Shown here: positions 18,312 to 27,746 of the stretch, piece by piece
Layout: each line of letters begins with the position of its first letter
Numbering within the stretch: position 1 is the stretch's first letter
Assembly (NCBI GenBank): GCA_009920765.1
Contig: RFZJ01000015.1
Span: 1-56,696 of the forward strand
Source of the DNA: Planctomycetota bacterium
GTDB taxonomy: Bacteria; Planctomycetota; Planctomycetia; Gemmatales; Gemmataceae
Direction of reading: 5' to 3'
DNA length: 56,696 nucleotides
The notes under the pieces: generated by a model
Seen by the model: the letters and a program-made list of their open reading frames with translations, nothing else
Database searches by the model: none
Told to the model about the DNA's origin: nothing
Program-made: the position numbers and the translations under genes

Positions 18312-18713
18312 ATGAAATCATATACTTTGTTGACTGCGATTTTTGCAACGTTTATTCTTTCAGGCACGGTTGAGGCTGCAAAAACAAAGCCTACCAAGGG
18401 AACAATTTTAAAAGCCCAACAGGATAGCGGCAAAGAATCGGGCACAATTACCGTAAAGGTAACTCCCAAGAAAAAGAAAGGTGATACCTCACCGGCTCCT
18501 GCAACCGCAGAAGAAAAATCTTTTAAAATTTCTGAAACAACCAAATTGGAAACCGTGTCGGGAAAGAAAAAAGACACAACTTCTACACCCGCAAAATTCA
18601 GCGACCTCAAGGAAGGCAGTGCTGTTTTAATTGCAAGCAATAAAAAATCGGTTGATAGTGTAAAAATAACCAAGGCAAAGAAGACAAAGGCTAAAAAGAA
18701 AACCGCTGCATAA
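18312..18713 (+). CDS. Exported Lys-rich protein of unknown function
   Basis: The 133-residue protein has a clear signal peptide (residues 4-21, ending VEAA) and a mature part rich in Lys, Thr and Ser, with basic patches (PKKKKG, and a tail KAKKTKAKKKTAA). Two short beta-like stretches (GTITVKVTP; SAVLIASNKK) and the phrase KFSDLKEGSAVLI resemble the small exported proteins in which a DUF5666/OB-like strand pattern occurs, but I cannot assign a family. It is 38 bases before the DUF1080-like gene in the same direction and divergent from the DUF1592 gene. Function unknown. Confidence 0.7.
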   Translation: MKSYTLLTAIFATFILSGTVEAAKTKPTKGTILKAQQDSGKESGTITVKVTPKKKKGDTSPAPATAEEKSFKISETTKLETVSGKKKDTTSTPAKFSDLKEGSAVLIASNKKSVDSVKITKAKKTKAKKKTAA

Positions 18714-18751
18714 TTAACACATTTTTTTAACCCTTAGTTTGGGAGTGGTTT

Positions 18752-19435
18752 ATGCGATTTATTTTTGCACCTATGATTACCTGCTTATTGGCTGCAGGGG
18801 GTTTGTGTATTTCCGCTGAAACAGCTACTGATTCCAATACCAAGATGGTAACCATCGGAAAAACCATTTTTGAAGATAGCCTGACCAAAGGTTTTGGCGA
18901 AGGATGGAAGATTGCCAAGGGAAAATGGGAGAATGTTGAAGGTAGCATCAAAGGTTCAGAACTTAAAGAAGATATGCATGGCGCAGTATCAAGGCACGAT
19001 GCCAGTTTTACGGATGGAGTGATAAAGTTTCAATTCAAGCTGGAAGGAACCAAGGGAATCAGCCTAAGTTTGAATGCCACCAAGGGACATATTTGCAGGG
19101 TTGCTATAAAACCAAATGGCTTTTCCGTGGTCAAAGATTCTCAGGACAAAAAGGCGGGCGATAAAGCCTTGCCACTTGCAACAAGTGCCATTGATATCAA
19201 GCCAGGAGAATGGCATTCCATGGTGCTGGAATTACAAGGTCCCAACATGCTCGCAACACTTGATGGCAAAACAACCATATTCGGAACACATCCAGCAGTT
19301 GAAAAACCCAAAGCCAACATCGGTTTTACTATTTCTGGTGAAAGCGCCTCTTTCAGGGACCTTAAGGTTTCATCAGGGACTTTGTCTAAAACCTGGGAAA
19401 AAACCAAGGATTCCCTACTAAAGGCTAATAAATAA
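18752..19435 (+). CDS. Exported DUF1080/LamG-like (3-keto-disaccharide hydrolase-type fold) protein
   Basis: The 227-residue protein has a signal peptide (residues about 5-22, CISAE) followed by a concanavalin/LamG-type beta-sandwich: IFEDSLTKGFGEGWKIAKGKW, HDASFTDGVIKFQFKLEG, IDIKPGEWHSMVLELQG, MLATLDGKTTIFG and IGFTISGESASFRDLKV. This pattern is that of DUF1080-related proteins, which are abundant in planctomycetes; some bind or cleave sugars. No catalytic residue can be named here. It ends in a Lys-rich helix. Probably co-transcribed with the preceding small exported protein. Confidence 0.75.
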   Translation: MRFIFAPMITCLLAAGGLCISAETATDSNTKMVTIGKTIFEDSLTKGFGEGWKIAKGKWENVEGSIKGSELKEDMHGAVSRHDASFTDGVIKFQFKLEGTKGISLSLNATKGHICRVAIKPNGFSVVKDSQDKKAGDKALPLATSAIDIKPGEWHSMVLELQGPNMLATLDGKTTIFGTHPAVEKPKANIGFTISGESASFRDLKVSSGTLSKTWEKTKDSLLKANK

Positions 19436-19453
19436 ACTTAAATTATTGACCTA

Positions 19454-19500
19454 AAAAAAAGAATGCATCCCGCCTTAAAAGCAAAATGCATTCTTTTTTA
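19454..19500. terminator. Bidirectional terminator between convergent genes
   Basis: An A-rich arm containing AAAAAAGAATGCAT (19455-19468) pairs with ATGCATTCTTTTTT (19486-19499) around a 17-base loop. The A and T tracts let it work for both the plus-strand DUF1080-like gene and the minus-strand TlpA-like gene. Confidence 0.8.
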
Positions 19501-19516
19501 TTTAATGCCGGGAAGG

Positions 19517-20698
19517 TTAACTCTTTTTGTCTTTCTCTGCTTCAATGATAAGCTCGTTCACCTTCTTTTCAAGTTCCTCACCACGAAGGCCCTTGGCTCG
19601 AATTACACCCTTGTGATCAAGAATATACATCGTGGGATAAAATCGAACATTCCAGTCTTTCAAGATTCCCTTACGATCAGCGAACCAATGAACCCAAGGC
19701 ATCTTTTCTTTCTCAAGGAAATCTGTGAGGGTTTCTTTTTTATCGTCCCCCGACACAGAGATTAAAACAAAAGGTTTCCCCTTGAGTTTCGCATTCATTT
19801 CGCGCTCGTGGGGAATCATTGCCCTACAGGGTCCGCACCACGTCGCCCAAATATCAAGCACAACAACCTTACCCTTGTAATTAGAAAGTTTGTCGTCTTT
19901 ATCGCCATCAATATTCATGCAAAAAACTTCAGGAGCGGGCTTTCCAACACTCAGATTTTGAAGTTCAAACAAAGCAGCCTTGATCACAGCACCAATTGTT
20001 CCACGACCATTAGCCAAGGGAACATCCGCATAATCCTTGGCTAGTTTTTCGTAGATCATCTCGGTTCTTTTGTTCAGCTCTTCTGCTTGTTTCAGGCCGA
20101 CTTCCCCTGATTGTTGCTGCAAGTTTTCGGTGATTGCATACCAGGCAAGCCCTGCAATGTTTCGATCTTCAGTCTTGTTGGCGATTTTTTCAAGAATTGC
20201 AGCACCATCGGGTGAAGAGGCGATAAACCCAAGAACCGAAACCATTTTCGGATTTTTGGAATGATCCTTGACGATAGAATCCACAGCTTCCTTCATGATG
20301 TCTTTGTTGCCATTGCGTGCAACCATGCTCATTGCAAAAACCAAGGAGTCAAAAGAACCCTGGTCGGAAGATTTCATGGTTTTAGAAAGTGCAAGAGCTT
20401 TCTTGGCAAAGTCTTCGCGGGGGAGCTTAAGCAAATTCTGCTGGATTTTTGGGATCAATTTCTGCTGTTCTTCAGGAGACTTGGCATCCTTGTATTCCTG
20501 AATTACATCATCTTGCAATTTCTTGAATTCACTGCGCAATACATCCAACTGTTTCTGACCTTCGGATTTTTCAGTTCCCGCATCAGCAGGTTTAATTGGG
20601 GCAGCAGGTTTTGTTTGAGGATTTTTGGTATTGGTATCCTGTGCAAACAAAGGCAGCACTAAAACCAAAAGAACCATTGAAGTTAATCGAGTTTTCAT
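19517..20698 (-). CDS. TlpA-like exported thioredoxin-family protein with long helical N-terminal domain
   Basis: The 393-residue protein has a signal peptide (residues 8-19, LFAQD), a long helical charged region (about 40-230) and a C-terminal AhpC/TSA-TlpA thioredoxin domain: VGKPAPEVF, KGKVVVLDIWATWCGPC with the redox pair at Cys288 and Cys291, then FYPTMYILDHKG with the cis-Pro. It should reduce or oxidise disulfides in the periplasm. The N-terminal helices resemble those of other planctomycete TlpA proteins with an HEAT-like extension, but have no motif I can name. It stands alone, ended by the hairpin at 19454-19500. Confidence 0.88.
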   Translation of the reverse strand: MKTRLTSMVLLVLVLPLFAQDTNTKNPQTKPAAPIKPADAGTEKSEGQKQLDVLRSEFKKLQDDVIQEYKDAKSPEEQQKLIPKIQQNLLKLPREDFAKKALALSKTMKSSDQGSFDSLVFAMSMVARNGNKDIMKEAVDSIVKDHSKNPKMVSVLGFIASSPDGAAILEKIANKTEDRNIAGLAWYAITENLQQQSGEVGLKQAEELNKRTEMIYEKLAKDYADVPLANGRGTIGAVIKAALFELQNLSVGKPAPEVFCMNIDGDKDDKLSNYKGKVVVLDIWATWCGPCRAMIPHEREMNAKLKGKPFVLISVSGDDKKETLTDFLEKEKMPWVHWFADRKGILKDWNVRFYPTMYILDHKGVIRAKGLRGEELEKKVNELIIEAEKDKKS

Positions 20699-20998
20699 GA
20701 ATGTTTCCCTTTTTTAAACGAAATCAAATATTCACAAATAATCAAACATGAATACTAGCATAAATTGTTTTTGAAAGCCTAGCATAATTAATCGCCTAAA
20801 TTCCAAAAAGTCATTCAGGCACCCATTTCAAATCTGACCCACGAAATTAAAGTATTTTGCTGATTTCATCTCACCTTCAAGTTAGGATGATCTAGATAGA
20901 TGCAGGCTAGAGACAAAGTAAGCTGTTTCATTAAATCGCTCTGCTTTAAAATCGGTCTAAACCTTAAAATTAAACGTAAATCATCTGGAGCTAGACTT

Positions 20999-21985
20999 TT
21001 GAAAAATCGCATTCTGGGCAGGACTGGGTTCAGTGTTTCTGAAATAGGTTTTGGCGCCTGGGCCATCGGCGGTAGCTGGGGGCCACAATCAGAAAATGAT
21101 TCCATCGCTGCACTAAATAGATCCCTCGATTTAGGCGTTAATTTCATAGACACTGCGGAAGTTTATGGAAACGGGAAAAGTGAAACTATCATCGGGGAGG
21201 TACTTCGGGGCCGGAAAAATCAAGTTTATGTTGCAACCAAAACCCCACCAATTTCAGGAAAATGGCCTCCTTCCCCCTATTGCAAAGCCGATGAGCGCTA
21301 TCCTGAGGCATACCTTCGAAAAAACATAGATGAACGGAGGAAAAATCTGGGGGTCGATTGCATTGATCTTCTGCAACTTCATACTTGGACTAGGGCCTGG
21401 AATCGCAACCCAACCCCTTTAGATGTTCTCAAAAAAATCCAAGCAGAAGGAAAAATCAAACACATTGGGATTTCAACCCCGGAGGATGACCAGAATTCAC
21501 TTATTGAACTGATGCGCAAAGGTTACCTCGATACCGTCCAGGTTATTTACAACATTTTCGAACAGGAACCCGTTGCTGAACTTTTGCCCGCAGCACTTGA
21601 ACACAATGTTGGTGTGATCATCAGGGTGGCTTTTGATGAAGGGTCATTAACCGGAAAATACCAATTGGGGCAGGAATTTCATGCAGATGATTTTCGCAGT
21701 AGATATTTCCAGGAAGATCGGCTTGATAGGACTGTATTAAGGGTGGAACGCATCAAGGCAGATCTTGCAAAACTCATGCCCGAGAATTCTTACTCCATGG
21801 CAGATGTTGCCCTTCGCTTTGTTCTGGCACACCCTGCAGTCAGCACCATCATCCCGGGTATTCGCAATGTAGCTCAGGCAGAGGCTAATACCAAGGTTTC
21901 AGATATGCCCCCGTTGCCTGACAATGTAATTCACAAATTACGGGAGCACTACTGGCGCAGAGGTATTTGGTATGGCGGGAAATGA
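20999..21985 (+). CDS. Aldo/keto reductase
   Basis: I chose the TTG at 20999 as start because the conserved domain begins immediately (KNRILGRTGFSVSEIGFGAWAIGG) and a GGAG lies about 8 bases before it; the frame is open upstream to 20900 but that part looks non-coding. The 328-residue protein is a NADPH-dependent aldo/keto reductase of the TIM-barrel family: FIDTAEVYGNGKSE with catalytic Asp and Tyr, VATKTPP with catalytic Lys, LLQLHTW with His, and the cofactor-binding GIRNVAQAEAN. Substrate unknown. It begins a plus-strand run that continues with an esterase and hscA-iscX. Confidence 0.87.
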   Translation: MKNRILGRTGFSVSEIGFGAWAIGGSWGPQSENDSIAALNRSLDLGVNFIDTAEVYGNGKSETIIGEVLRGRKNQVYVATKTPPISGKWPPSPYCKADERYPEAYLRKNIDERRKNLGVDCIDLLQLHTWTRAWNRNPTPLDVLKKIQAEGKIKHIGISTPEDDQNSLIELMRKGYLDTVQVIYNIFEQEPVAELLPAALEHNVGVIIRVAFDEGSLTGKYQLGQEFHADDFRSRYFQEDRLDRTVLRVERIKADLAKLMPENSYSMADVALRFVLAHPAVSTIIPGIRNVAQAEANTKVSDMPPLPDNVIHKLREHYWRRGIWYGGK

Positions 21986-22060
21986 GCCATCCGGTCAACA
22001 AAAAGCCCGGTTAAACTTCATACTTATGGCACAAAATCATCCATCTAAAGGAATTTGATC

Positions 22061-22945
22061 ATGCGAAAACTTGCAATTACAAACTTGATATTACTGGGAA
22101 TAACAGTTTTTGTATCTGCTTATGAACCACCTAAAGAAATCGTCCTTTGGCCCAAAGGCATGCCAGAACCAAAAGTTCAAACAGAATTGCCCGAAGCATC
22201 AATTAAAGGCAAAGATGGGATTTCCCGAAGATCAAATGTTTCCAATCCCAGGTTGATTGTTTTCAAACCCGATCCGGGATCCAAAGTTTCTAGGGCTGCA
22301 GTCATTGTTGTTCCTGGGGGCGGTTTTGGAATCCTTGCAGACGAACACGAAGGTTCTGATGCTTGTAAATGGCTCGCAAAAAATGGCTTCACTGCTTTAC
22401 AATTGGTTCATCGAACACCTACCAACAAACATGCCCAACCCCATGCAGGCCCGGTGCAGGATTTACAAAAGGCTATCATGGAAGTCCGGAATAATTGCGC
22501 AGATTTAAACATCGATACAGATAAAATCGGCGTGCTTGGCTTCTCTGCCGGCGGGCAAGTCACCCTTATTGCAGCTACAAACAAACCTAATTTCCCCTTT
22601 GCTGAAGACAAAGCAAACTACAAGCCCGATTTTCTTTTACTGCTATACCCATACAAAATTTACGATCCTCTAACCAAAAAACTTAGGGAAGAAATTAAGA
22701 TTGAGAACGGACTTCCAACATCTTTTATCGCACAGGCCAGTGATGACACCGGGTCGCTTCCCCAGGGAAGCACCCTGCTCTTCCTGGAACTACTTAATAA
22801 AAAAATCCCGGCAGAATTACACATTTACGAACGGGGAGGACACGGGTTTGGCATGAATTCGCGACCAGGAACCACTGGCCCAGGGGATTGGCAAAAACGC
22901 GCCTTTGACTGGCTTTCCCAACATAAACTTATCCTCCAGCCCTGA
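22061..22945 (+). CDS. Exported alpha/beta hydrolase (BD-FAE/acetyl-xylan esterase-like)
   Basis: From the ATG at 22061, preceded by AAAGGA, the protein has a signal peptide (LAITNLILLGITVFVSA) and an alpha/beta hydrolase fold. The oxyanion-side motif reads VPGGGFGILA, the nucleophile elbow GFSAGG, and a late ERGGHGFG supplies the His. This layout is that of the BD-FAE-type esterases, which remove acetyl or feruloyl groups from plant polysaccharides, so deacylation of a sugar polymer is plausible. Length (295 residues) is normal. Confidence 0.82.
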   Translation: MRKLAITNLILLGITVFVSAYEPPKEIVLWPKGMPEPKVQTELPEASIKGKDGISRRSNVSNPRLIVFKPDPGSKVSRAAVIVVPGGGFGILADEHEGSDACKWLAKNGFTALQLVHRTPTNKHAQPHAGPVQDLQKAIMEVRNNCADLNIDTDKIGVLGFSAGGQVTLIAATNKPNFPFAEDKANYKPDFLLLLYPYKIYDPLTKKLREEIKIENGLPTSFIAQASDDTGSLPQGSTLLFLELLNKKIPAELHIYERGGHGFGMNSRPGTTGPGDWQKRAFDWLSQHKLILQP

Positions 22946-22946
22946 T

Positions 22947-22982
22947 AGCCGGTATAAAAGATATCTCACTGGCTTTGTTTTC
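22947..22982 (+). terminator. Possible rho-independent terminator after the esterase gene
   Basis: AGCCGG (22947-22952) pairs with CTGGCT (22969-22974), one G-U pair, and is followed by TTGTTTTC. It begins just after the stop of the esterase gene. The stem is short. Confidence 0.5.
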
Positions 22983-23130
22983 TCCTTTGATTCCTTAAAA
23001 TGACCTTGTTGGATTCCGTTATCTGATTTGTCTATCAATACCGTGCGGATTTATCCCATGGGCTTTTACTTGGATTTTGCACAATTGCTCTTCCTTAAAT
23101 TAAGGTTGTTGCTTGCAGGAAAGATATTTT

Positions 23131-24963
23131 ATGAACGACGAGATCGTTGGAATCGATCTTGGAACCACATTCAGCCTTGCTGCATTCTCCCGCAATGGCA
23201 AAGCCCAGGTTGTTAAGGACTCTTCTGGTAATTCTCTTATCCCAAGCATCATTAGCATTCATTCAAATGGTAGCGTATTTGTTGGTGCCGAAGCCCAACA
23301 GCATTGTTTATCCGACCCTGAACATACCATTTTTAGTATCAAACGCCTGATTGGAAGAACCCTAAAAGACCTGGAAAAAGATTTACCATTTATTCCTTAT
23401 CAAATTCAGGAAAATCTCCGCGAAGATGGAAGAATGGTCCTAACCGTTAAAATTGGGGATAAGGATTTCACCCCGGAGGAAGTCTCTGCGATCATATTGG
23501 GTGAAGTTAGACGACTAGCAGGAAACCCTACAAAAGCCGTAATCACCGTCCCGGCATACTTTGACGATTCACAAAGGCAGGCTACTCGAGATGCAGGTAA
23601 AATCGCTGGCCTTGATGTACTTAGGATAATCAACGAACCAACCGCTGCAGCTCTAGCTTATGGCCTGGACCGTAAACGCAATGGAACCATTGTTGTTTAT
23701 GATCTGGGTGGTGGTACTTTCGATTGTTCAATACTTTCCATTGCTGATGGCGTTTTCAAAGTGCTTAGCACCAATGGTGACACTCATCTCGGTGGAGATG
23801 ATTTTGATCATGCAATCATGCAACATGTTATAGATGAAAAACTAAACATCAAAACAAAGCTTGATGCACGCACAATCGCAACCCTTAAATTGGAAGCTGA
23901 TAAAACAAAACGAAATCTTAGCAGCCATACCAAGGCAACATTTGATTTAACATCGCTGCCAACCGTTGGAACAAAATCCATTGAAATCACCAGGGAGGAA
24001 TTCGAGCTAAAAATCACACACTTGATCGAAAAGACAATCCAATGCTGTAAAAAGGCACTTAAAGACGCCGGCATCAAAAATAAATCCGTTGATGAGATTG
24101 TGCTTGTAGGGGGATCCTCAAGAGTTCCTCTGGTTCAAAAAATGGTGCAGGACTTCTTTGGAAAAAAACCTCTAACTTCAATCAACCCCGATGAAGCTAT
24201 TGCCATTGGTGCAGCAGTACAAGGCGAAATACTATCAGGCAAACGAAAAAATCTTTTACTATTGGACGTAATTCCTCTTTCACTTGGAATTGAAACTTTA
24301 GGCGGCGCGATAAGTAAACTCATTCATCGCAACACCACCATTCCGGCAATTGCAACCGAACGCTTTTCCACCGGGGTCGACAATCAAACAGGAATTGTTT
24401 TCAACATCTACCAAGGCGAACGAGAGCTGGCTAAAGATTGTAAAAATCTTGGAAAGTTCACACTTTCGGGATTTCCTCCAATGCCTGCGCAAATGCCACA
24501 GGTTGATGTATCTTTTATCATTGATGCCAACGGACTTCTCACCGTAAGGGCCAAAGAAATTCGCAGCGGCGTTGAGGCAGGGGTAAAAGTACAACCTGCC
24601 ACCGGCCTAAGCAAAGAAGAAATCGAAAATATTGTCCTCGATAGCATTGAACACGCAAACGAGGATTTCAAGCAGAGAATGCTGATCGAATTGAAAACCA
24701 AGGCGGGCATCGATCTTAACCATGCTCGAAGAATACTTGACAACCCCCAGTTGGCCCTTTCCGAAAATGACAAATCAAATATTAAAAAAGCAATTGCGAT
24801 TGTTGAATCTTCATTACTACAGCAGGAACCCAAGCTGATAAAAACTGTACTTGATGAATTTCAAACCGTTTTAACACCATATGCGTCAATGGCAATGGAC
24901 GCTGCAGCGAAAATGTACCTTTCAAACCAAAAACCTGAACAACTAAACGACCTAGGTAAATAA
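23131..24963 (+). CDS. hscA: HscA-type Hsp70 chaperone for Fe-S cluster assembly
   Basis: The start ATG at 23131 follows GCAGGAAAG. The 610-residue Hsp70 has the phosphate-1 motif GIDLGTTFS, the adenosine and phosphate-2 segments ([23 protein letters not shown]), the interdomain linker region [17 protein letters not shown], and a substrate-binding domain. Two things mark it as HscA rather than DnaK: its divergent C-terminus lacking the acidic DnaK tail, and the iscX gene three bases downstream. HscA hands clusters from IscU to apo-proteins with HscB as co-chaperone. No hscB, fdx, iscS or iscU gene is in this window, which is unusual, so the rest of the isc set must be elsewhere or replaced. 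Confidence 0.87.
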   Translation: MNDEIVGIDLGTTFSLAAFSRNGKAQVVKDSSGNSLIPSIISIHSNGSVFVGAEAQQHCLSDPEHTIFSIKRLIGRTLKDLEKDLPFIPYQIQENLREDGRMVLTVKIGDKDFTPEEVSAIILGEVRRLAGNPTKAVITVPAYFDDSQRQATRDAGKIAGLDVLRIINEPTAAALAYGLDRKRNGTIVVYDLGGGTFDCSILSIADGVFKVLSTNGDTHLGGDDFDHAIMQHVIDEKLNIKTKLDARTIATLKLEADKTKRNLSSHTKATFDLTSLPTVGTKSIEITREEFELKITHLIEKTIQCCKKALKDAGIKNKSVDEIVLVGGSSRVPLVQKMVQDFFGKKPLTSINPDEAIAIGAAVQGEILSGKRKNLLLLDVIPLSLGIETLGGAISKLIHRNTTIPAIATERFSTGVDNQTGIVFNIYQGERELAKDCKNLGKFTLSGFPPMPAQMPQVDVSFIIDANGLLTVRAKEIRSGVEAGVKVQPATGLSKEEIENIVLDSIEHANEDFKQRMLIELKTKAGIDLNHARRILDNPQLALSENDKSNIKKAIAIVESSLLQQEPKLIKTVLDEFQTVLTPYASMAMDAAAKMYLSNQKPEQLNDLGK

Positions 24964-24966
24964 ATC

Positions 24967-25179
24967 ATGAACTGGAACGATTTTCGTGATATTGGTGAAC
25001 TTCTTTTTGCAAAGCATGGCAAGCTTAACCCCCTTTCAGTGCGATTCACCGATCTGCATAAATCGGTACTCGAACTTGAAAATTTTAGTGGTAAGCCTGA
25101 TGCTTCAAACGAAAAAATCCTGGAGGCAATCCAGATGGCTTGGTACGATGAATGGCAAGATGAATATGGTGACGATTAA
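24967..25179 (+). CDS. iscX: IscX-like Fe-S assembly accessory protein
   Basis: The 70-residue acidic protein opens MNWNDFRDIGE and has PLSVRFTDLHKSV, ASNEKILEAIQMAWYDEW, the hallmark pattern of IscX (YfhJ). IscX binds iron and the cysteine desulfurase IscS and tunes cluster assembly. The gene starts three bases after hscA and is surely co-translated. Its last four bases overlap the end of the convergent psuG gene. Confidence 0.93.
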   Translation: MNWNDFRDIGELLFAKHGKLNPLSVRFTDLHKSVLELENFSGKPDASNEKILEAIQMAWYDEWQDEYGDD

Positions 25180-26084
25180 GATTGCACCAACATTTTTTCA
25201 AATTCCAAGGCAACTTTCGCAGCTAAGGTGGAATTTGCCAGGAGTAATTTTTCATTTGCAAGGACGGTAGCCCCCTGGGTGAAATCTGCAACTTCCCGAA
25301 GGAGATAAGGGGTGCTGGCTTGCCCACTTATTTTATCTGCCAAAGATTTTTGAATCGCCTTTTCCAAAGCTTCCGACCAAACTTCGGGAGATATAGCAAA
25401 AGAGTTTTCAACCGGAAGACACAATAAAATAGCAGAATTTGAATACTTCCAGTGCTCAACAGCTATTGCAGCAATCTCTTGCACATTCCGAATACTAGGA
25501 ATCTTGAAGCCACTAAATCTTACAAAAAAAGCAGGAAATTCATCAGTCTGAAATCCAAAAACTGGCACGGCCAACGATTCCAGAACTTCAAGTGTTGCAC
25601 CGAGGTTTAAAATGTTTTTTGCCCCTGCACATACAACGACAACTTGGTTTCGGGAAAGTTCCAGCAAATCTGATGAAACATCAAGCGGTTTATCATCCGC
25701 ATTATGATGAACACCTCCTATTCCCCCAGTTGCAAAAACACGGATTCCAGCTTTTGATGCAACTTTCAAACTCCCTGACACTGTTAAAGCTGCAGTATTT
25801 TTGAGAGCAACCACCGTGCCTATTTCTCTTGATCCTGCTTTAAGAACACCTTCTTGCGTAGCTAATCTTTTTATCTCATCAATAGTACAACCAACAGTTA
25901 TCAAACCATCGATAACCGCAAGAGTCGAAGGCTGGACATTTTGTTTTCGAATGCAATCTTCCAATGCGAGGGCAATTTCAAGATTTTTAGGATAAGCCAA
26001 TCCCTGACTAATTACTGAACTTTCAAGTGCAACCACTGCTTTTTTATTATCTAAAGCTTGCTTAACGCTCGTGGCGACTTTCAT
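25176..26084 (-). CDS. psuG: Pseudouridine-5'-phosphate glycosidase
   Basis: The enzyme reversibly splits pseudouridine 5'-phosphate into uracil and ribose 5-phosphate. The 302-residue protein has VVALESSVISQGL, a TLAVIDG segment, the lysine-bearing LKAGSREIGTVV, FATGGIGGVHHNA, VVCAGAKNILNLGATLEVLE and PVFGFQTDEFPAF, all family hallmarks and with normal length. No pseudouridine kinase (psuK) is alongside. The 5' end overlaps the 3' end of rsgA by 23 bases, so they are one operon. The 3' end overlaps the convergent iscX by four bases. Confidence 0.95.
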   Translation of the reverse strand: MKVATSVKQALDNKKAVVALESSVISQGLAYPKNLEIALALEDCIRKQNVQPSTLAVIDGLITVGCTIDEIKRLATQEGVLKAGSREIGTVVALKNTAALTVSGSLKVASKAGIRVFATGGIGGVHHNADDKPLDVSSDLLELSRNQVVVVCAGAKNILNLGATLEVLESLAVPVFGFQTDEFPAFFVRFSGFKIPSIRNVQEIAAIAVEHWKYSNSAILLCLPVENSFAISPEVWSEALEKAIQKSLADKISGQASTPYLLREVADFTQGATVLANEKLLLANSTLAAKVALEFEKMLVQS

Positions 26085-27267
26085 GCGGGTCTTCCTTTTT
26101 GATCATGCCTAGATAACTAAGATAACGGTCTGGACTTATAGCCCTACGAAAAACCTGCCTTTTTATTGCACACCCCTTTTCATGTGTATGGGTGCAATCT
26201 GCAAAATCACAGTAAGGCAGCATCGGACGAAATTCCCTGAAAAAATTCTCCACCTTTGAGGGCATTTGGTTCGACAATTCAAACGATCGAATCCCAGGTG
26301 TATCCACAACCCACCCCTTGCACTCCAATGGAATCAATTTAGCGGAAGTGGTTGTGTGCTTTCCTTTTTGATTGACCTCGCTTACCACACTAACCCTCAG
26401 CCCCAAGTTGGGCTGCACCGCATTTAACAAGGACGACTTACCAACTCCGCTTTGACCGCAAATCACAGACTGTTTATTCGATAGCACATGCCTTACTTCA
26501 TCAATTCCTAAGCCTGTTCGAGTGCTGGTGAATAACGCCTTGTAGCCTAGCTGCGAATACAAACCAACCAAACACTGGTACTGATCCTCACTAATTAAGT
26601 CCACCTTGTTGAAACAGAGAACGGGTTCAAGATTGCCTTCGAGCGCACCCGCAATGTATCGATCAACCAAATGAACTTTTAATTCCGGCTGTGCAAGCGA
26701 TATTACAAACACCACCTGATCAACATTGGCAACGATAACATGTTCTTTATGCTTAGATTTTCGCGTCAAGATACCTGTTCTAGGTTCGACGGTCTGTACA
26801 ACCCCAACCGGAAGAATTGCATTCTCCATTACAGGATCCAATTTAGGCACAACATTTTGATTTAACGGGCTTTGTTCCGGAATAATCCACACTTTATCGC
26901 CAGTGGTTACAGCACTTCGCTCATCCGTCGCAAGGGTTTTAAGCAGTCGTCTCACAGTGCAGCGATAAATCGAGCCATTTGCCACCTGCACTAAAACAGT
27001 CAAACCAGTGATTTGAATTACCCTGCCTGGCATGGCATTAATCAAATCGGCGGCAGGCCTAACTTCGTTATCTTGTGAATCAGGGTTATCATTGGTAATG
27101 ATGGTACGCTTACGAGAAATATCACCTTTAGCCCGAACTTGCTCGGTGCCTGAAAGACCATCAATTTTTTCCGAGTCGGTTTTAAAATCACGGGTAAAAT
27201 CATTTTCGCGGGGTGCTTTTCCCCGATTTTTAATGAAATCAACTCTGATTTTTTTCTTCTTACTCAT
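26062..27267 (-). CDS. rsgA: Ribosome small-subunit biogenesis GTPase RsgA
   Basis: RsgA is a circularly permuted GTPase that acts on the late 30S subunit. I chose the ATG at 27267 with CAGGGG upstream; 15 further residues are open before it. The roughly 401-residue protein has an N-terminal charged extension (about 60 residues), an OB fold (GRVIQITGLTVLVQ), the G4 motif NKVD, the P-loop GQSGVGKSSL, G3 as DTPG, and a C-terminal zinc-knuckle region (YCDFADCTHTHEKGC). The order G4-G1-G3 confirms circular permutation. It is the first gene of the rsgA-psuG operon. Confidence 0.95.
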   Translation of the reverse strand: MSKKKKIRVDFIKNRGKAPRENDFTRDFKTDSEKIDGLSGTEQVRAKGDISRKRTIITNDNPDSQDNEVRPAADLINAMPGRVIQITGLTVLVQVANGSIYRCTVRRLLKTLATDERSAVTTGDKVWIIPEQSPLNQNVVPKLDPVMENAILPVGVVQTVEPRTGILTRKSKHKEHVIVANVDQVVFVISLAQPELKVHLVDRYIAGALEGNLEPVLCFNKVDLISEDQYQCLVGLYSQLGYKALFTSTRTGLGIDEVRHVLSNKQSVICGQSGVGKSSLLNAVQPNLGLRVSVVSEVNQKGKHTTTSAKLIPLECKGWVVDTPGIRSFELSNQMPSKVENFFREFRPMLPYCDFADCTHTHEKGCAIKRQVFRRAISPDRYLSYLGMIKKEDPHESRHER

Positions 27268-27602
27268 ACCCCTGACTTTCCATTCAATAAGGACATTCAA
27301 ATTATACAACATTCATTGCAGTAAGATCCCCTGATTTAGTAGGAAGACTTTCTCTTTGGAATGACAATAATTAAGCATTTAGCATAAAAAGCAGGCAACG
27401 AAAGCAATCTCTTTTCCTAATAAATCAAAAAACAACCCAAATAACAGCAAATATAACCACTTAAAATATTTTCAGAATTGGCACAAATATTGCGTAGGAA
27501 TTTATGTTCAACGTTCTGTTCACATACAAGGAATAGAAATTGCTGACATCAATCAGAGATTTAGGTTACTTAGAAGAACCTTACTTCATTAAGGAGAATG
27601 CA
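27268..27602. other. Intergenic region between rsgA and the divergent RHH-like gene
   Basis: About 335 AT-rich bases hold no credible ORF on either strand. Promoters for both genes are expected here; I could not pick out clear -35/-10 pairs. The only firm signal is the AAGGAG ribosome-binding site just before 27603. Confidence 0.6.
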
Positions 27603-27746
27603 ATGAACGAAAACGAAATCGTGGAGATATCATTACTTTTATCTAAAGCTCATCTCCGCTTACTGGAAGACCTTGCTGACTCAAAGCACTGTTCTCTAGG
27701 GGAGGCAGTGCGCTTATTATTAAAGCAATCCAGCAAATTACGATAA
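27603..27746 (+). CDS. 47-residue ribbon-helix-helix-like small protein
   Basis: The frame is open from 27540 but the strong AAGGAG (27593-27598 region) points to the ATG at 27603. The product, 47 residues, reads as one short beta strand (EIVEISLLLS) followed by two helices (KAHLRLLEDLADS and SLGEAVRLLLKQS), the layout of a ribbon-helix-helix (CopG/Arc-type) DNA-binding domain with nothing else attached. It may be a small transcription regulator or the antitoxin half of a pair, but no toxin-like partner gene lies next to it. Its end abuts the end of the convergent fumarase gene. Confidence 0.6.
   Translation: MNENEIVEISLLLSKAHLRLLEDLADSKHCSLGEAVRLLLKQSSKLR

Noticed and set aside
18143..18673. 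Minus-strand ORF antisense to the Lys-rich exported protein
   Set aside because: Hydrophobic, phenylalanine-rich product typical of a reverse reading of Lys-rich codons; the plus frame has a signal peptide and ribosome-binding site.
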